Below, one piece after another: positions 19,127-28,650 of a DNA stretch of 64,000 bases. A program made the translations under genes and the position numbers. This DNA is from Melanopsichium pennsylvanicum (taxonomy: Eukaryota > Basidiomycota > Ustilaginomycetes > Ustilaginales). The notes under the pieces were generated by a model. That model saw only the letters and a program-made list of their open reading frames with translations. It had not been told where the DNA came from and did not search any database. Within the stretch, counting starts at the first letter, position 1; the number at the start of each line of letters is the position of its first letter. The stretch covers positions 2,542,001-2,606,000 of the forward strand of contig OAPG01000001.1 in the NCBI GenBank assembly GCA_900208305.1. Reading direction: 5' to 3'.

Positions 19127-19720
19127 ATGCGTTTCATCGCCATCTCTGCTTCTCTCCTCATTGCCGTCGGCATGGTGGCTGCTTCCTCCATTGCGCAGCT
19201 CAAGAGCGACATCCAGGCTATCGATAGCGGCGTTGTCAACCTGTATCAGCACTGCCAGACTGAGCAGCTCAGCCTGTTCAGTGCTCTTGCTATCAAAACA
19301 GCCGCGGACGACCTCACCACCAAGATCAATGCCGGCAGCAAAGATGCTCAGGCCCTCAACGAGAAACTAGGTGATGCGGATGCCAAGTCGCTCATCAAGA
19401 CTCTCGCTGATACCGAGACCAGGGTTAAAATCACCACTGGGCTCATGGCCAAGCTGAAGCCTCAATTTGACAAGCTTCGCACCACTGCCCTCGCTTTAAG
19501 CACGATTAACCAACTCCAGGAGGAGGTCAAGGACTTTGGTGAGCGACTTATCAGTATCTGTCCTCAGAGCACAAGATCTGCTGCCAAGCAACTCTCCGAG
19601 AAATACAACACCGACCTCGCCAATTGCGCAGAGGCCTATCAAAATACCTCTTCTGAGAGCGAGAAGGGCGATATGGGCTCCCAGAGCTCTCAGAACGCTC
19701 AGGTTGAAAACTCGACTTGA
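19127..19720 (+). CDS. Secreted HsbA-like (hydrophobic surface-binding protein A) protein
   Basis: A 197-residue protein that begins with a clear signal peptide (MRFIAISASLLIAVGMVAAS, cleavage expected after VAA). The mature part is mostly amphipathic helix with the spacing typical of HsbA/cell-wall galactomannoprotein-like domains (SIAQLKSDIQAIDSGVVNLY near the start, a repeated D-T/L-K heptad core, SICPQS near the end). In Aspergillus, HsbA binds hydrophobic surfaces and recruits hydrolases; in a plant-associated fungus it would act in the cell wall or apoplast. The tail after residue ~175 is Ser/Glu-rich and probably disordered. The ATG at 19127 is preferred over one five codons upstream because it starts the signal peptide exactly. 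No introns. Confidence 0.75.
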   Translation: MRFIAISASLLIAVGMVAASSIAQLKSDIQAIDSGVVNLYQHCQTEQLSLFSALAIKTAADDLTTKINAGSKDAQALNEKLGDADAKSLIKTLADTETRVKITTGLMAKLKPQFDKLRTTALALSTINQLQEEVKDFGERLISICPQSTRSAAKQLSEKYNTDLANCAEAYQNTSSESEKGDMGSQSSQNAQVENST

Positions 19721-20249
19721 GATGTTTTTGTCCAATGGTCTTTTTTCGAAAGGCAATAATGTGCTCATCCAGCATAGCAACTTCTCTATCCCGTCTCGTC
19801 TCATCTCCTCTCATCTCGTGCAGTACGTCTAGTCCCCATCCGTGCCTCCTGGTCCCCGTCCTAGTCTACCTCATGTGATTATTTTATTCCGCGATTCCCA
19901 CGGTTCATTCAACAGAGAAAGCATTCTTGTGGACAGACTGTGTTCGTGAGTGGCACCTCTGCGATGTTCGACACTCAAAGTCGGTCGTCAAACCCTGCGG
20001 CAAATTTGACACAGCTGACATTTTTGACAGCATCAGAAAGTACAGTGGGACCCTTTTCTTAGAGGTGCCGCTCACCCGGATAAAATACGATTTTCGACCG
20101 GCCAGCCATCCGGAGTAGTCAGTAGTGTGCGGTAACCGTGCATGCTCAGGCTTTACGCCCAGACTCACATGAATCCTGCTTGTATTTGGTCTCTACTACT
20201 CTACTACCACCATCATTTCTTTCAAATAACCATCCGCACAGCTTGCAAG
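19721..20249. other. Intergenic region
   Basis: No exon, RNA gene or repeat recognised. The last ~50 bases are pyrimidine-rich and lead into the ATG of the DUF4499-like gene. Confidence 0.4.
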
Positions 20250-20693
20250 ATGTCTAGACCTGTAAGTCTCGGCTTGATCAGATTTCAGGACCAACTGTTT
20301 TCAGATTTGTATACTGCGTTGTGGTGATTTGCGGAGTGACTTGCAAACCTGACATGTTCCCTTGCATTCGCCCCGTGGATATTATCGCACTGCTAGATTC
20401 GATACTCTCTTCCTCAACGACCTGCTGTGGTCAGTGTTGTTGCCATCGCGGCTTGGTACTTTGGTCGCGAGAATCCTAATTTTGCCAACATCTTTGGTGG
20501 CACTGCCAATCTCGATAAGTGGGCTAACATCATCGCTAGGGTCCATGTTGCTGAGGCCTCCGCCATGTTCCTGTACGCGCTCTACCGCGGTGCTGACCTC
20601 GTCACCAGTATCAAATGGACTTTCACCCAGCTTGTCATCGGATTCCCCACCTACTTCCACTTCAAGAAAGTCAACCACTCACTTATACCTTAA
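20250..20693 (+). CDS. DUF4499/TMEM254-like small membrane protein (two exons)
   Basis: A four-codon first exon (20250-20261, MSRP) with a GTAAGT donor is joined to exon 2 (20397-20693) after a CTAG acceptor, giving 102 residues. Three hydrophobic stretches are visible: VVSVVAIAAWYFG, VHVAEASAMFLYALY and WTFTQLVIGFPTYFHF. The arrangement of a membrane segment, then W-x-x-(I/V)H-V-x-EA-x-x-x-Y-x-L, then K-W-x-x-x-x-x-x-G-x-P resembles DUF4499 (TMEM254) proteins, whose function is not established. The acceptor is the only nearby one that joins the conserved frame in phase; an alternative acceptor around 20304 opens a different frame and is less likely. Confidence 0.55.
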
Positions 20694-21348
20694 AGCCAAT
20701 TCGTAGTTTAACTCAGCAACGTGCGCGTTAACATTGTTTCAGATCGTTGTGGAACATTTCACTCCGTCTCAAGTAAGACATGATACCTATGATCGTTACG
20801 AGTCTGTCCTGCTGCGAAATGAGCTTTCCTTGAAAGACTTTGATGTCCTGTCATGATTTGTGAGCAAGCTTTCTTTGCGACAGGAATTTATTATATGTGC
20901 CAATTTTTCTTTCTTTTAATCCTTATTTGAACAACACAGTCAATGTTTCTTTGTGTGCAGTAAGGTTAGCCGACGGACGCCACATGACAAGCACCCCAAT
21001 TGCGACGTGCTTATGATTCAGCATTTCGCCTGAATCATCTTTCTGTTCGGCTTATATCCTGCTCGTTGCAGTCCACGTCAGAAGGGCTTCATAGAATTAC
21101 CAAGGTGGATCTGAGCTGGAAGCTGACATGAATAATGCAGACAAGATAGTTTCGGGCATCGACAGCAGAAGGAAGCAGCCATGTCTAACCGCTTCAGACG
21201 AACGTTAACCCGTTCTCGCCGTGTGAATAAAGATACCGTGTCGTAAGGCTCGTTTTCGCTGTGTACCAAGCTCGCTGATTCGAACATATATAGAGAACAT
21301 AGTAGAAGCACCGGAGCTGCATCAAGACACAAATTCCATCACAGAGAT
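20694..21348. other. Intergenic region upstream of the short-chain dehydrogenase
   Basis: No supported gene. It contains an AT-rich stretch near 20,883-20,935, and the promoter of the dehydrogenase must lie at its right end (a TATATA run near 21,287). Confidence 0.4.
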
Positions 21349-22626
21349 ATGCGACTCGCAGTGCAGTCACTGTCACAACATCTCAACCTTACACCCCGCA
21401 GGTTTGCAAGGCTCTCTTCATCACCTCGCCCTAAAGGCTATCCTTTTCTTCATTCAGCCCGTCGCATCCACAAAACAGGGACTATGCAGAATATCAAGCA
21501 CACTATTGCTGAGAACCTCGGTGTGGCGCCGACTCTTTCGGGCGATCCTCACAAACTTGCCGAGCCTCAGCATCGCTTCGATCTCGAGCAGGTCGGTGAT
21601 CTCAGCGAGAAGGTAGCACTCGTGACTGGCGGTAAGTCTATGCTTTCAAGTGCAAAGCTTTCGAAATGCCAACAGGATCGGATCGTGCAACGTTTCGCTA
21701 ATGACTCATATAAATCTTGACTTTGAACAGGCTCCGAGGGTATTGGCTTTGGTTGCACACACACCTTGTTGAAAGCCAACATCTCAAAGGTTTTCGTCTT
21801 GTCCTTGTCTGAAAAAATCATCACGCAAGCCAAAGACGCCTTTGCCCAAGACGAACAGCTCCCTCAAAATGCTTCTGATCGTGTTGTGTGGAAACAGTGC
21901 GATCTCACTGATTGGAAAGCCGTCCAAAAAGTCGGGCGCGAGATCACAAACGAGACTGAACGCCTCGACATTTTCATCGCCAATGCTGCCAAAGGAATCA
22001 TGTCGTTCGCACTCGACCGCAATGGCATCGACTCGCACATGTCCATCAATCATCTCGGCCATGTCGTGTTGATCGATGCACTGCTTCCATTGCTCGACAA
22101 GACCACGCAAAAGTTCCAGACAAAGGCTAGAGTGGTGTCGTTGAGCTCGAACCTCGCTGCCCAAACGCCTAAAGAAGTCGATTTCACCGGGGAAGCAGAC
22201 TTCAAATCCGACATCGGTCCCCAAAGCCTCTATGCACGAACCAAGCTCGCCAATCTGCTTTTCTCTCGCTATCTCAATCGCAAATACACCCAAGCAAATG
22301 GCCACAGCGATGTCATCTTTAATGCGTGTCATCCCGGCATCGTTGAGACTAGGCAGACTAATGTCTGGATCCACGAGCCCTTCCCCATCCTGGGCTACGG
22401 CATGAATCTGCTCAACCCGATCAAGAAGGACATCTTCCAGGGTTGTGTTTCAGCGATTTACTGTGCGACCCAGCCGACCAAGGGCGGCAATTTTGTCTGC
22501 CCACCAGCAATTCCAGAAGAAGGTCCGGAGAAGAGCCGCGACGAAGAGATGCAGGATAGACTGGTACGCTTGTCGAAGCAAGTCATTGAGAGGACCGGTG
22601 TGACTCTTGCAACCATTCCTGTATAA
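21349..22626 (+). CDS. Short-chain dehydrogenase/reductase with putative mitochondrial presequence (two exons)
   Basis: Exons 21349-21631 and 21731-22626 join in phase 1 (GTAAGT donor, AACAG acceptor) to give 392 residues. The splice rebuilds the cofactor-binding motif TGGSEGIG of the Rossmann fold. Further SDR marks are IANAAKG (the NAG-like motif), VVSLSSN (catalytic Ser) and YARTK (YxxxK). The substrate is not predictable; the family includes retinol/steroid-type and protochlorophyllide-like reductases. The first 45 residues contain many Arg/Ser and no acidic residue, as expected for a mitochondrial presequence. A second in-frame ATG at residue 46 (MQNIKHTIAEN) would start a form without it. 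The C-terminus ATIPV carries no obvious sorting signal. Confidence 0.85.
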
Positions 22627-22858
22627 ATATAGCTAGGCTTGGCAAGCCACTCTGTGCTCCCTTCTGCAGTGCGAAGATCTTGCCGTGTGTGACCGGCTTT
22701 TCGTTCGAGCACCAATTGTGACTGTGACAGACAAACGGCAACAGGTAAAGCATTGCTGACGTGTCAGGTGTGTATGTTGACCAAACCTGACATGCTTCAT
22801 TTCAACGAACGTTCGGGCTGCACCGCAGAGCTGAGACGTCATTTGTCCGCGACCTCGA

Positions 22859-24190
22859 TCAAACCGACTCCAGCGTATCACGCTGGAAGAAGACCAGGAC
22901 TTCTTTTATCACATCATGCGAAAAGAGCGTTGCGTCGTGCCCTGCTTCGGCCATCACCCACTGCTGATAGGTGACGTTTCTGGCAAATTTCGGGCTCTTG
23001 AGCACCTCGTCAAGATAGTCCCTGCCTTTGCGAGGGATGATGAAATCGGCATCGCCCCAAAGTACAACCAACTCTGCAGGCTTGCCAGAGACCGATACTG
23101 ACGCTTGGAATGACCTCTCGAGACCCCTCAGCACCTTTTGTGTGAGAGCTTGGTTGTCAAGATTTGGTGCCTTGCCGAGGCAAAGGAGATAGTCTTCCGT
23201 CATGCCAGCTATAGAGCCTTCTTCGGTGAAGTAGTCGAAAAGTAGATCACCGCCCGACTTTAGGCGTCGATTTGTCTTCGGATGTAAAGGCCAGTCGTCT
23301 GACGTTAAATCTGGCTGCTTCCAAGCATCTAGCGCAAGCTTCAGGTGCGATTCGTATGGAGGATGGAATCTGGCCTTTGGACACTTCTGCTTGCTGCGTT
23401 CGCGAACCTCGCGATTCTTCTTCTTCAGCTTCTCTCGTTCAAGTTTCTGCTGTTCTTGTGACAGCCCAGGATTCATCTCTGCGTCCTTCCACGAAACCAG
23501 ACCTCTGCTGACACTTAGAATGTCTTCGCCAAGCCTAGTTGACCAGCTCAAGCTACGACTCACGCCCGGGAACACCTTTGGTGCGAGCGCTACAAGGCCT
23601 TTGGGCAACAGCGACAGAGCTGTGCTTGAGGAAAGGCTCGTTGGGATAAAAGGCGACGAGAAAACGCACCTCGTGGGCGAGTCTGATCTGGCAAAGTACT
23701 GAGGAGCGGCTTCAAGCAATGCGAGAGCGTAGAACCATCCTGCCGAGTGACTGATGAGTCCGACCTGAGGCTGTCCTACTCGATCGAGTTGCAGGGCTTC
23801 GAGAACGCTCTGCGTTTGTTGAGTCGCAATTGCGATGCGATCTTGCAAAGGGCACATGGGGGTACCTCCGCTGCCTGGACGATCGATAGCGAGGATGGAG
23901 ACATTTGACGCTCGACAAACGCCGTCGAGTAGCATACCAAGCAGCCTGCTACATCCGGAAGGAAGCATATACAAAAGCAATTGTCCTTTGTGACTGTACA
24001 CTCTCGTTGGTGACTTTTCATGACCCACTTGACCGTAGTATTGCGTCACAGCTGGGTCCCATCCGTCTCCGCCGAGGGCAAAGGTAACTCGAGAATGTGT
24101 TCGGGTGCATTTGACTGATTGATGAAACCGCACCTGCGAAAGGTAAAAGCTTGGGTCTTTGCCCGTGTGGCTTCGTTGTTCCGCACTCAT
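22859..24190 (-). CDS. Alpha/beta hydrolase, complete catalytic triad
   Basis: A 443-residue alpha/beta-hydrolase-fold protein without signal peptide. Nucleophile elbow SHSAG (GLISHSAGW, about residue 145), acid in WGDADFIIP and histidine in AEAGHDATLF form an apparent Ser-Asp-His triad; the first elbow glycine is replaced by Ser, which is tolerated in some members. The oxyanion-side segment reads AIDRPGSGGTPMC. A highly charged insertion (LEREKLKKKNREVRERSKQK) sits in the cap region. The substrate cannot be told from sequence. The gene converges on the short-chain dehydrogenase (232 bases between ends) and is divergent from the small conserved gene at 24,451, sharing a 260-base promoter region. 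No introns. Confidence 0.8.
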   Translation of the reverse strand: MSAEQRSHTGKDPSFYLSQVRFHQSVKCTRTHSRVTFALGGDGWDPAVTQYYGQVGHEKSPTRVYSHKGQLLLYMLPSGCSRLLGMLLDGVCRASNVSILAIDRPGSGGTPMCPLQDRIAIATQQTQSVLEALQLDRVGQPQVGLISHSAGWFYALALLEAAPQYFARSDSPTRCVFSSPFIPTSLSSSTALSLLPKGLVALAPKVFPGVSRSLSWSTRLGEDILSVSRGLVSWKDAEMNPGLSQEQQKLEREKLKKKNREVRERSKQKCPKARFHPPYESHLKLALDAWKQPDLTSDDWPLHPKTNRRLKSGGDLLFDYFTEEGSIAGMTEDYLLCLGKAPNLDNQALTQKVLRGLERSFQASVSVSGKPAELVVLWGDADFIIPRKGRDYLDEVLKSPKFARNVTYQQWVMAEAGHDATLFSHDVIKEVLVFFQRDTLESV

Positions 24191-24450
24191 GACTGCTGTC
24201 TGCGTCGCACATGGTTAAGGACGAGAGATTACGACGAAGCCAAGATGTGATGGGCTGTAAAGCATGATTGCACACAGTTCGAGCATGGCTCTAGATTCCG
24301 GCGGAACAACAACGTGAAAATTATGGAAGAGTTCTGGATTTTCTGTGCTTGCCGGTCATTTTGCTCCTCTTTTATCAAGCTTTCGGTCCTTTTGTCTCAC
24401 CCTTCCACCTTCCCTCTACAACTTCGACATCATCAGCATTTTTGAAAAAG

Positions 24451-24726
24451 ATGTCAAGCACGAACAACCTCAACAACGCCAAGGCTGCCCAATCAGTGGC
24501 TCCCCTCGGCCTCCCTGCACCATCTGAAGCGCCCGCTTCGAGCGAGGCAAATAACGTCATCAAGCTGGACCATCTTGGTCCCATGATCGTCAACTCAGAT
24601 GGCACCATCTCCAGGATCGCGAATTGGCAGAATCTGAGCAAGGTTGAGAAGGAGAGGTCGCTGCGATTGCTTGCAAAGAGAAACAATGCTAGAATGGAGA
24701 GCTTGAAAGCGGGTGATCAGCATTAA
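24451..24726 (+). CDS. Conserved small fungal protein, function unknown
   Basis: A 91-residue protein, MSSTNNLNNAKAAQ onward. The N-terminal third is Ala/Pro/Ser-rich and probably disordered. The C-terminal half carries a motif that looks like a widespread small fungal family: LDHLGPMIVNSDGTISRI, then NW, then E-x-x-x-x-LRLLAKRN. I do not know a function for it. The frame is open upstream only without a good start, so the ATG at 24451 is chosen. No signal peptide or membrane segment. Confidence 0.68.
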   Translation: MSSTNNLNNAKAAQSVAPLGLPAPSEAPASSEANNVIKLDHLGPMIVNSDGTISRIANWQNLSKVEKERSLRLLAKRNNARMESLKAGDQH

Positions 24727-24925
24727 ATTAATAAAGAATTAGGACTCCTCGTTGCATCCTTGAACCCTTTCGAAGCCGGCCAGTTCAAGACACCAAAAGC
24801 TTCCTGGCGATACTCAGCCCTTTCTCGCTCGCATACACATCATTCAATCACTTCCTCATCTCTTTGCAACACGAGTGACAAAAGTTGCAAAGATGATGCC
24901 AATCTGTGAGCTGCAATGTACATCA

Positions 24926-27900
24926 TCAAAAGGACCCTTTCTCGACTGCATTCTTCTTCGCAACAACGATGAACACCCGCACCAAACCGCCTTCTTCGCT
25001 CCAGCCCTTGATAACATTGCTGAAAGCGCCCAACCCTGTTCTCATCGCCCACCCACCACCTCGCCACACACCTCCCTCTGTAGCAACTCCGCGCAAGAAT
25101 CGAGCAAAGCCAGGGAAAACGTCGCCCGTGATATCCCGCATCTCAATCCCTTCGGCCGCAAATTCGCCCTCCTTCTCAAGGATGTTGAAGTATCGATCGA
25201 CAGGCCAGAAGCTTGAAGGCCTCGTAGATGCCATCGTACACGTGAACCAGTGTTTGAAGCGATGCATCAGCGAAGGTGCTTCTTGTGGATAGGGAGGGTT
25301 GCCAAGCTGCACTTTCAGTGACAGAGTTGTCTGAGGTGCAGGATGAGCGCACAGGAGATCCACGAAAGCAAGCCTACCACCTGGGTTTAGTCGCTTGGTG
25401 GCCAGCCTAATGTACTCAGCTCTGTTGCTGAAATGGTAAGCGCAATCAAGCGCAAGGATAACGTCGTACATCTCTCCATCGCCATCTCCGTTCCTCAGCC
25501 ACTCCAGCACATCTGCTGCCCACACCTTCACCTTGGTCCCTTCAACGCCTTTTTTACCCTCTCCTAACCGCTGCTCCATTCTATGCGCTGCGAATCTCGC
25601 CTCTCCCTTCAAGCTCGTCACCGCGTGTAAAATCTTGGGGCTGAACTCTTCCAACAGGAACAGTGTCGACTGACCCGCCCCACATCCGACATCAAGCACC
25701 TTCATTCCCTTCTTGACATGTGCAGCACCGTACAGCTGCTCCGCAAGCGTCTGACAGGCGAGCGGAAAGTCAAGGGTAGAACTGGAGAGTTGAGGCGTCC
25801 AGTAGCCCATGTTCATCCAAGCTGTGGTGGGAGCGCGTACGTTCAACGCGAGACACGACAGAGACTCGTATGCTTCTCTGTCCATGGATCGTAGATAGAT
25901 GATGAGGAGAGCGAAAAAGAGGGCTCCCCAAACAGCAAATCGTGAACAGAGAGTTGGAATGCTGAGGTAGGCGACCGTTGATGATGCAATATCCTGAAAA
26001 CGCTCTGTCAGCTGAACAGCTAAGCAACTGGCGGATGGTTGCGACAAGCTGATGGCAGCGGCAGCCAACCGGTCGAACGCAACTCTACCACCAACGATAG
26101 TCGCATCCACCTTCGCACTCCTCACCATGGCTGGTGAAACCTTTTCCTCGTCCAAGATGTTCCTATCGAGCAATGTAAAGTCTGCCCTCTTGCCAACGCT
26201 GATGCTGCCTGCAAGATCTTCCTCGAACTGTGCAAACGCTGCGTCCTGTGTAAAGCCTTTGATTGCCTCCCTTCGTGTGAGTCTCTCGTGTGGGAACCAT
26301 CCATCAGCCCCATGAGGCGAGTTGCCGTCCGCATCGAGACGTGTGATGGATGAGTAGATACCATGCAAAACATCCGGAAGCTCAACAGGGAAATCTGACC
26401 CCAGCGCCAACCTGGCATTTGCATTGAGCAGCGACTTCCACGCGTACGCACCATTCGATGCACGTTGGCGGCCGATACGCGACTCTACGTAGCCCATATC
26501 CGAGGTGCAGTGGGTGGGCTGCATTGAAGCGATCACCCCCATCTCTGCGAGTCTCTTCAGGTCGGACGGTCTCATGAGCTGGGCATGTTCCACACGTGGC
26601 CTGAGCGCACGGCCTTCGACTCCAGGACGTGCGAAGAGATATTTCTCATAAGCATCCAGCGTAAGCGTATTCGCCCGGTCTCCGATAGCATGCGTGCACA
26701 CCTGCCAGTCCCTCTCTAGCCAATATTCAACTAGCGAAGGAAGCTCTTGTTCTGGAATAAGTAGCAAGCCGCGCTCGCCAGGCTTGTCAGAATAGTCCTC
26801 CCACATGGCCGATCCCCATGATCCCAACGCACCATCGTTGAAAAGCTTGACCGCACGCAGCGTAAACATCCTATCCGCTCCACCGCTTGCACGTTTCTGG
26901 AAACCGTCAAGCTTGACTTGCTGGATCTGATGTGCACACCGCCTTTCGCTAGGGGGACAAGCGAGCATTGAGTACATTCGGAATCGCAGCTTCCCATCAT
27001 CGTCCATCTTTTTGTAGAACTTCGCTGCCTTGAGATCGGTCGCCGCATCGCCCACGGAAGTGATTCCAACGCGGAGCAAGTCCTCGGTGGCAGCATCAAG
27101 AAAGATCTTGCGCTGATCGTCTGTCCATTCTGGCACGACTTGATAGGCAAAGTTCATTGCATTGTCGATGAGAATCCCGGTTGGCTTGCCGTCTGAGTCG
27201 CGCACGACGAGACCTCCATCCACTTTATGATCCCCTTCTGGAGAAACTGGAAAGCCTTTTGCACCGCGCACAATCATGTTAAGTCCAACTTCAGAAAGCC
27301 ACAATGCATGGACGTCCACGCGACGGAGGATGATCGGAAAGCGTCGGAGAAGTTTGGAACGAGAGAGATCAGCAGCGGTGGGAAACTCGGATGGGGACCA
27401 TCTGGTTTGATCCCATCCAATGCCCTCTATCCACGGCGCCAAAGTCGTATTAGGATCATCTGTAAGAGCAAATGACATGAGATGAGGCTTCGACTTGACA
27501 TAATCTTCGAGTCGTTCGATCACCTCGTTGACAGAGGAGGAGCCGACGAGGTTGGCCACAGTTCGAGACCAGCCGTGGTCCAGAACATGTCCATGAGCAT
27601 CGTGGAACCCTGAAAACAGGGTTTGATCGGGTTTGAGTCTCCTTACAGTGCATTCGGCTCTCCTGCGAAGTGATCCGCCTTTGTGACTGCTGTGACGATT
27701 GAGTCGGGCAGCTTTGTTGCTGCGAGGTGGGCGCCATTTGTGGTTGCCTGGCTCGTGCGAGGTATTGGGCTGGCCGCAAAAGCGTGAGAGTACATCGGCT
27801 TCTTCACCTACGTGCGTGATCATACCTTGATCTACTCCAACACACTGCACGAAACCTGTGTGCCTCAAGAGACGCTTCTCGTCGCCAGTATAGATTGAAC

Positions 27901-28168
27901 CAGCTGCAGCGTTGGGATGAGAGACATGAAGTGGTCCACGCTCATTTGGCGAGCATATGGCATAGCGATCCGGCAGGTCTCGAAATTGAGAAGATCGAAA
28001 TGACGAGCTAGACTTCCTTGTTGACACAGACCAGAAGCTGATGAGCAGGAAGGCAGTTGCAATTATTGCAAGAAACCGCCAACTTTGATATCTTGGTTGT
28101 CGGGCTGTACACTTAGTCGGCTGCAGCACGCTATACCTGTTTTGCTTTGCCGGAGTGTTGGAGGACAT
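24926..28168 (-). CDS. Membrane-anchored amidohydrolase (YtcJ-like) fused to a SAM-dependent methyltransferase
   Basis: One uninterrupted 1,080-codon frame. Residues ~1-65 hold a basic start and one membrane segment (FLAIIATAFLLISFW). An amidohydrolase-3/YtcJ-like domain follows: metal motif HDAHGH near 190, THAIGDRANT, RVEHAQL, and LGSDFPVE near the end. A second membrane segment (FAVWGALFFALLIIYL, ~741-757) precedes a class I methyltransferase domain with motif I VLDVGCGAGQS (~822), then ALDCAYHF and LNPGGRLAFVDLL. I know of no named family with this order. Between ~140 and 185 lies a basic insertion rich in Arg/Ser/His that could be an unrecognised intron or a real loop. A downstream ATG (MDREAYESL) could start the methyltransferase separately. 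The frame opens from a GTG at 28258, so I use the ATG at 28168. Confidence 0.75.
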   Translation of the reverse strand: MSSNTPAKQNRYSVLQPTKCTARQPRYQSWRFLAIIATAFLLISFWSVSTRKSSSSFRSSQFRDLPDRYAICSPNERGPLHVSHPNAAAGSIYTGDEKRLLRHTGFVQCVGVDQGMITHVGEEADVLSRFCGQPNTSHEPGNHKWRPPRSNKAARLNRHSSHKGGSLRRRAECTVRRLKPDQTLFSGFHDAHGHVLDHGWSRTVANLVGSSSVNEVIERLEDYVKSKPHLMSFALTDDPNTTLAPWIEGIGWDQTRWSPSEFPTAADLSRSKLLRRFPIILRRVDVHALWLSEVGLNMIVRGAKGFPVSPEGDHKVDGGLVVRDSDGKPTGILIDNAMNFAYQVVPEWTDDQRKIFLDAATEDLLRVGITSVGDAATDLKAAKFYKKMDDDGKLRFRMYSMLACPPSERRCAHQIQQVKLDGFQKRASGGADRMFTLRAVKLFNDGALGSWGSAMWEDYSDKPGERGLLLIPEQELPSLVEYWLERDWQVCTHAIGDRANTLTLDAYEKYLFARPGVEGRALRPRVEHAQLMRPSDLKRLAEMGVIASMQPTHCTSDMGYVESRIGRQRASNGAYAWKSLLNANARLALGSDFPVELPDVLHGIYSSITRLDADGNSPHGADGWFPHERLTRREAIKGFTQDAAFAQFEEDLAGSISVGKRADFTLLDRNILDEEKVSPAMVRSAKVDATIVGGRVAFDRLAAAAISLSQPSASCLAVQLTERFQDIASSTVAYLSIPTLCSRFAVWGALFFALLIIYLRSMDREAYESLSCLALNVRAPTTAWMNMGYWTPQLSSSTLDFPLACQTLAEQLYGAAHVKKGMKVLDVGCGAGQSTLFLLEEFSPKILHAVTSLKGEARFAAHRMEQRLGEGKKGVEGTKVKVWAADVLEWLRNGDGDGEMYDVILALDCAYHFSNRAEYIRLATKRLNPGGRLAFVDLLCAHPAPQTTLSLKVQLGNPPYPQEAPSLMHRFKHWFTCTMASTRPSSFWPVDRYFNILEKEGEFAAEGIEMRDITGDVFPGFARFLRGVATEGGVWRGGGWAMRTGLGAFSNVIKGWSEEGGLVRVFIVVAKKNAVEKGSF

Positions 28169-28650
28169 GTCCAATTCTCTGATTGTCGACTGTCCCCTAG
28201 CACAACCGATGCCTGTTGTTGATGCGACAAGTGTTCGACGAGAGCAAAATGTAAACACCCAATTGTATGGATGGTGTTGGTGGTTGGACGGCGTATCGGC
28301 GAAAAGGCCGGGTATCTGGTTGTGTTTGTTGCATATTGTTAGACTATATTCTGCTAGCAGTTATAAGTGGAGGTGATCGAAAACGCGTAACGAAGCTGAA
28401 CGAAGTTTAGATCAACCAACACCTCGTGCCGACTTGATCTATGCTCGCCCCCTTGTCAACCTTACCTATTCTCATCCAGACCGACTCAGCATCGACACCT
28501 CGGACACGATACACTAGGCCTCTCGAAGGTAAAAGCGCTCTTTACAGTTCCCTCGCCCGCTGTACACGAGATTATCATTTGACCGATCTTTAACACCGAC
28601 AGGAATCGCTGCATCACTTCACGCTACAAACATCAACGTCTCTCAAAAAT
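28169..28650. promoter_or_regulatory. Divergent promoter region between the fusion gene and RPN9
   Basis: A 482-base gap between divergent genes, so it contains both promoters. A GTAACG/AACGAAG-rich stretch lies near 28,385-28,410. I did not recognise a proteasome-associated control element with confidence. Confidence 0.45.
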
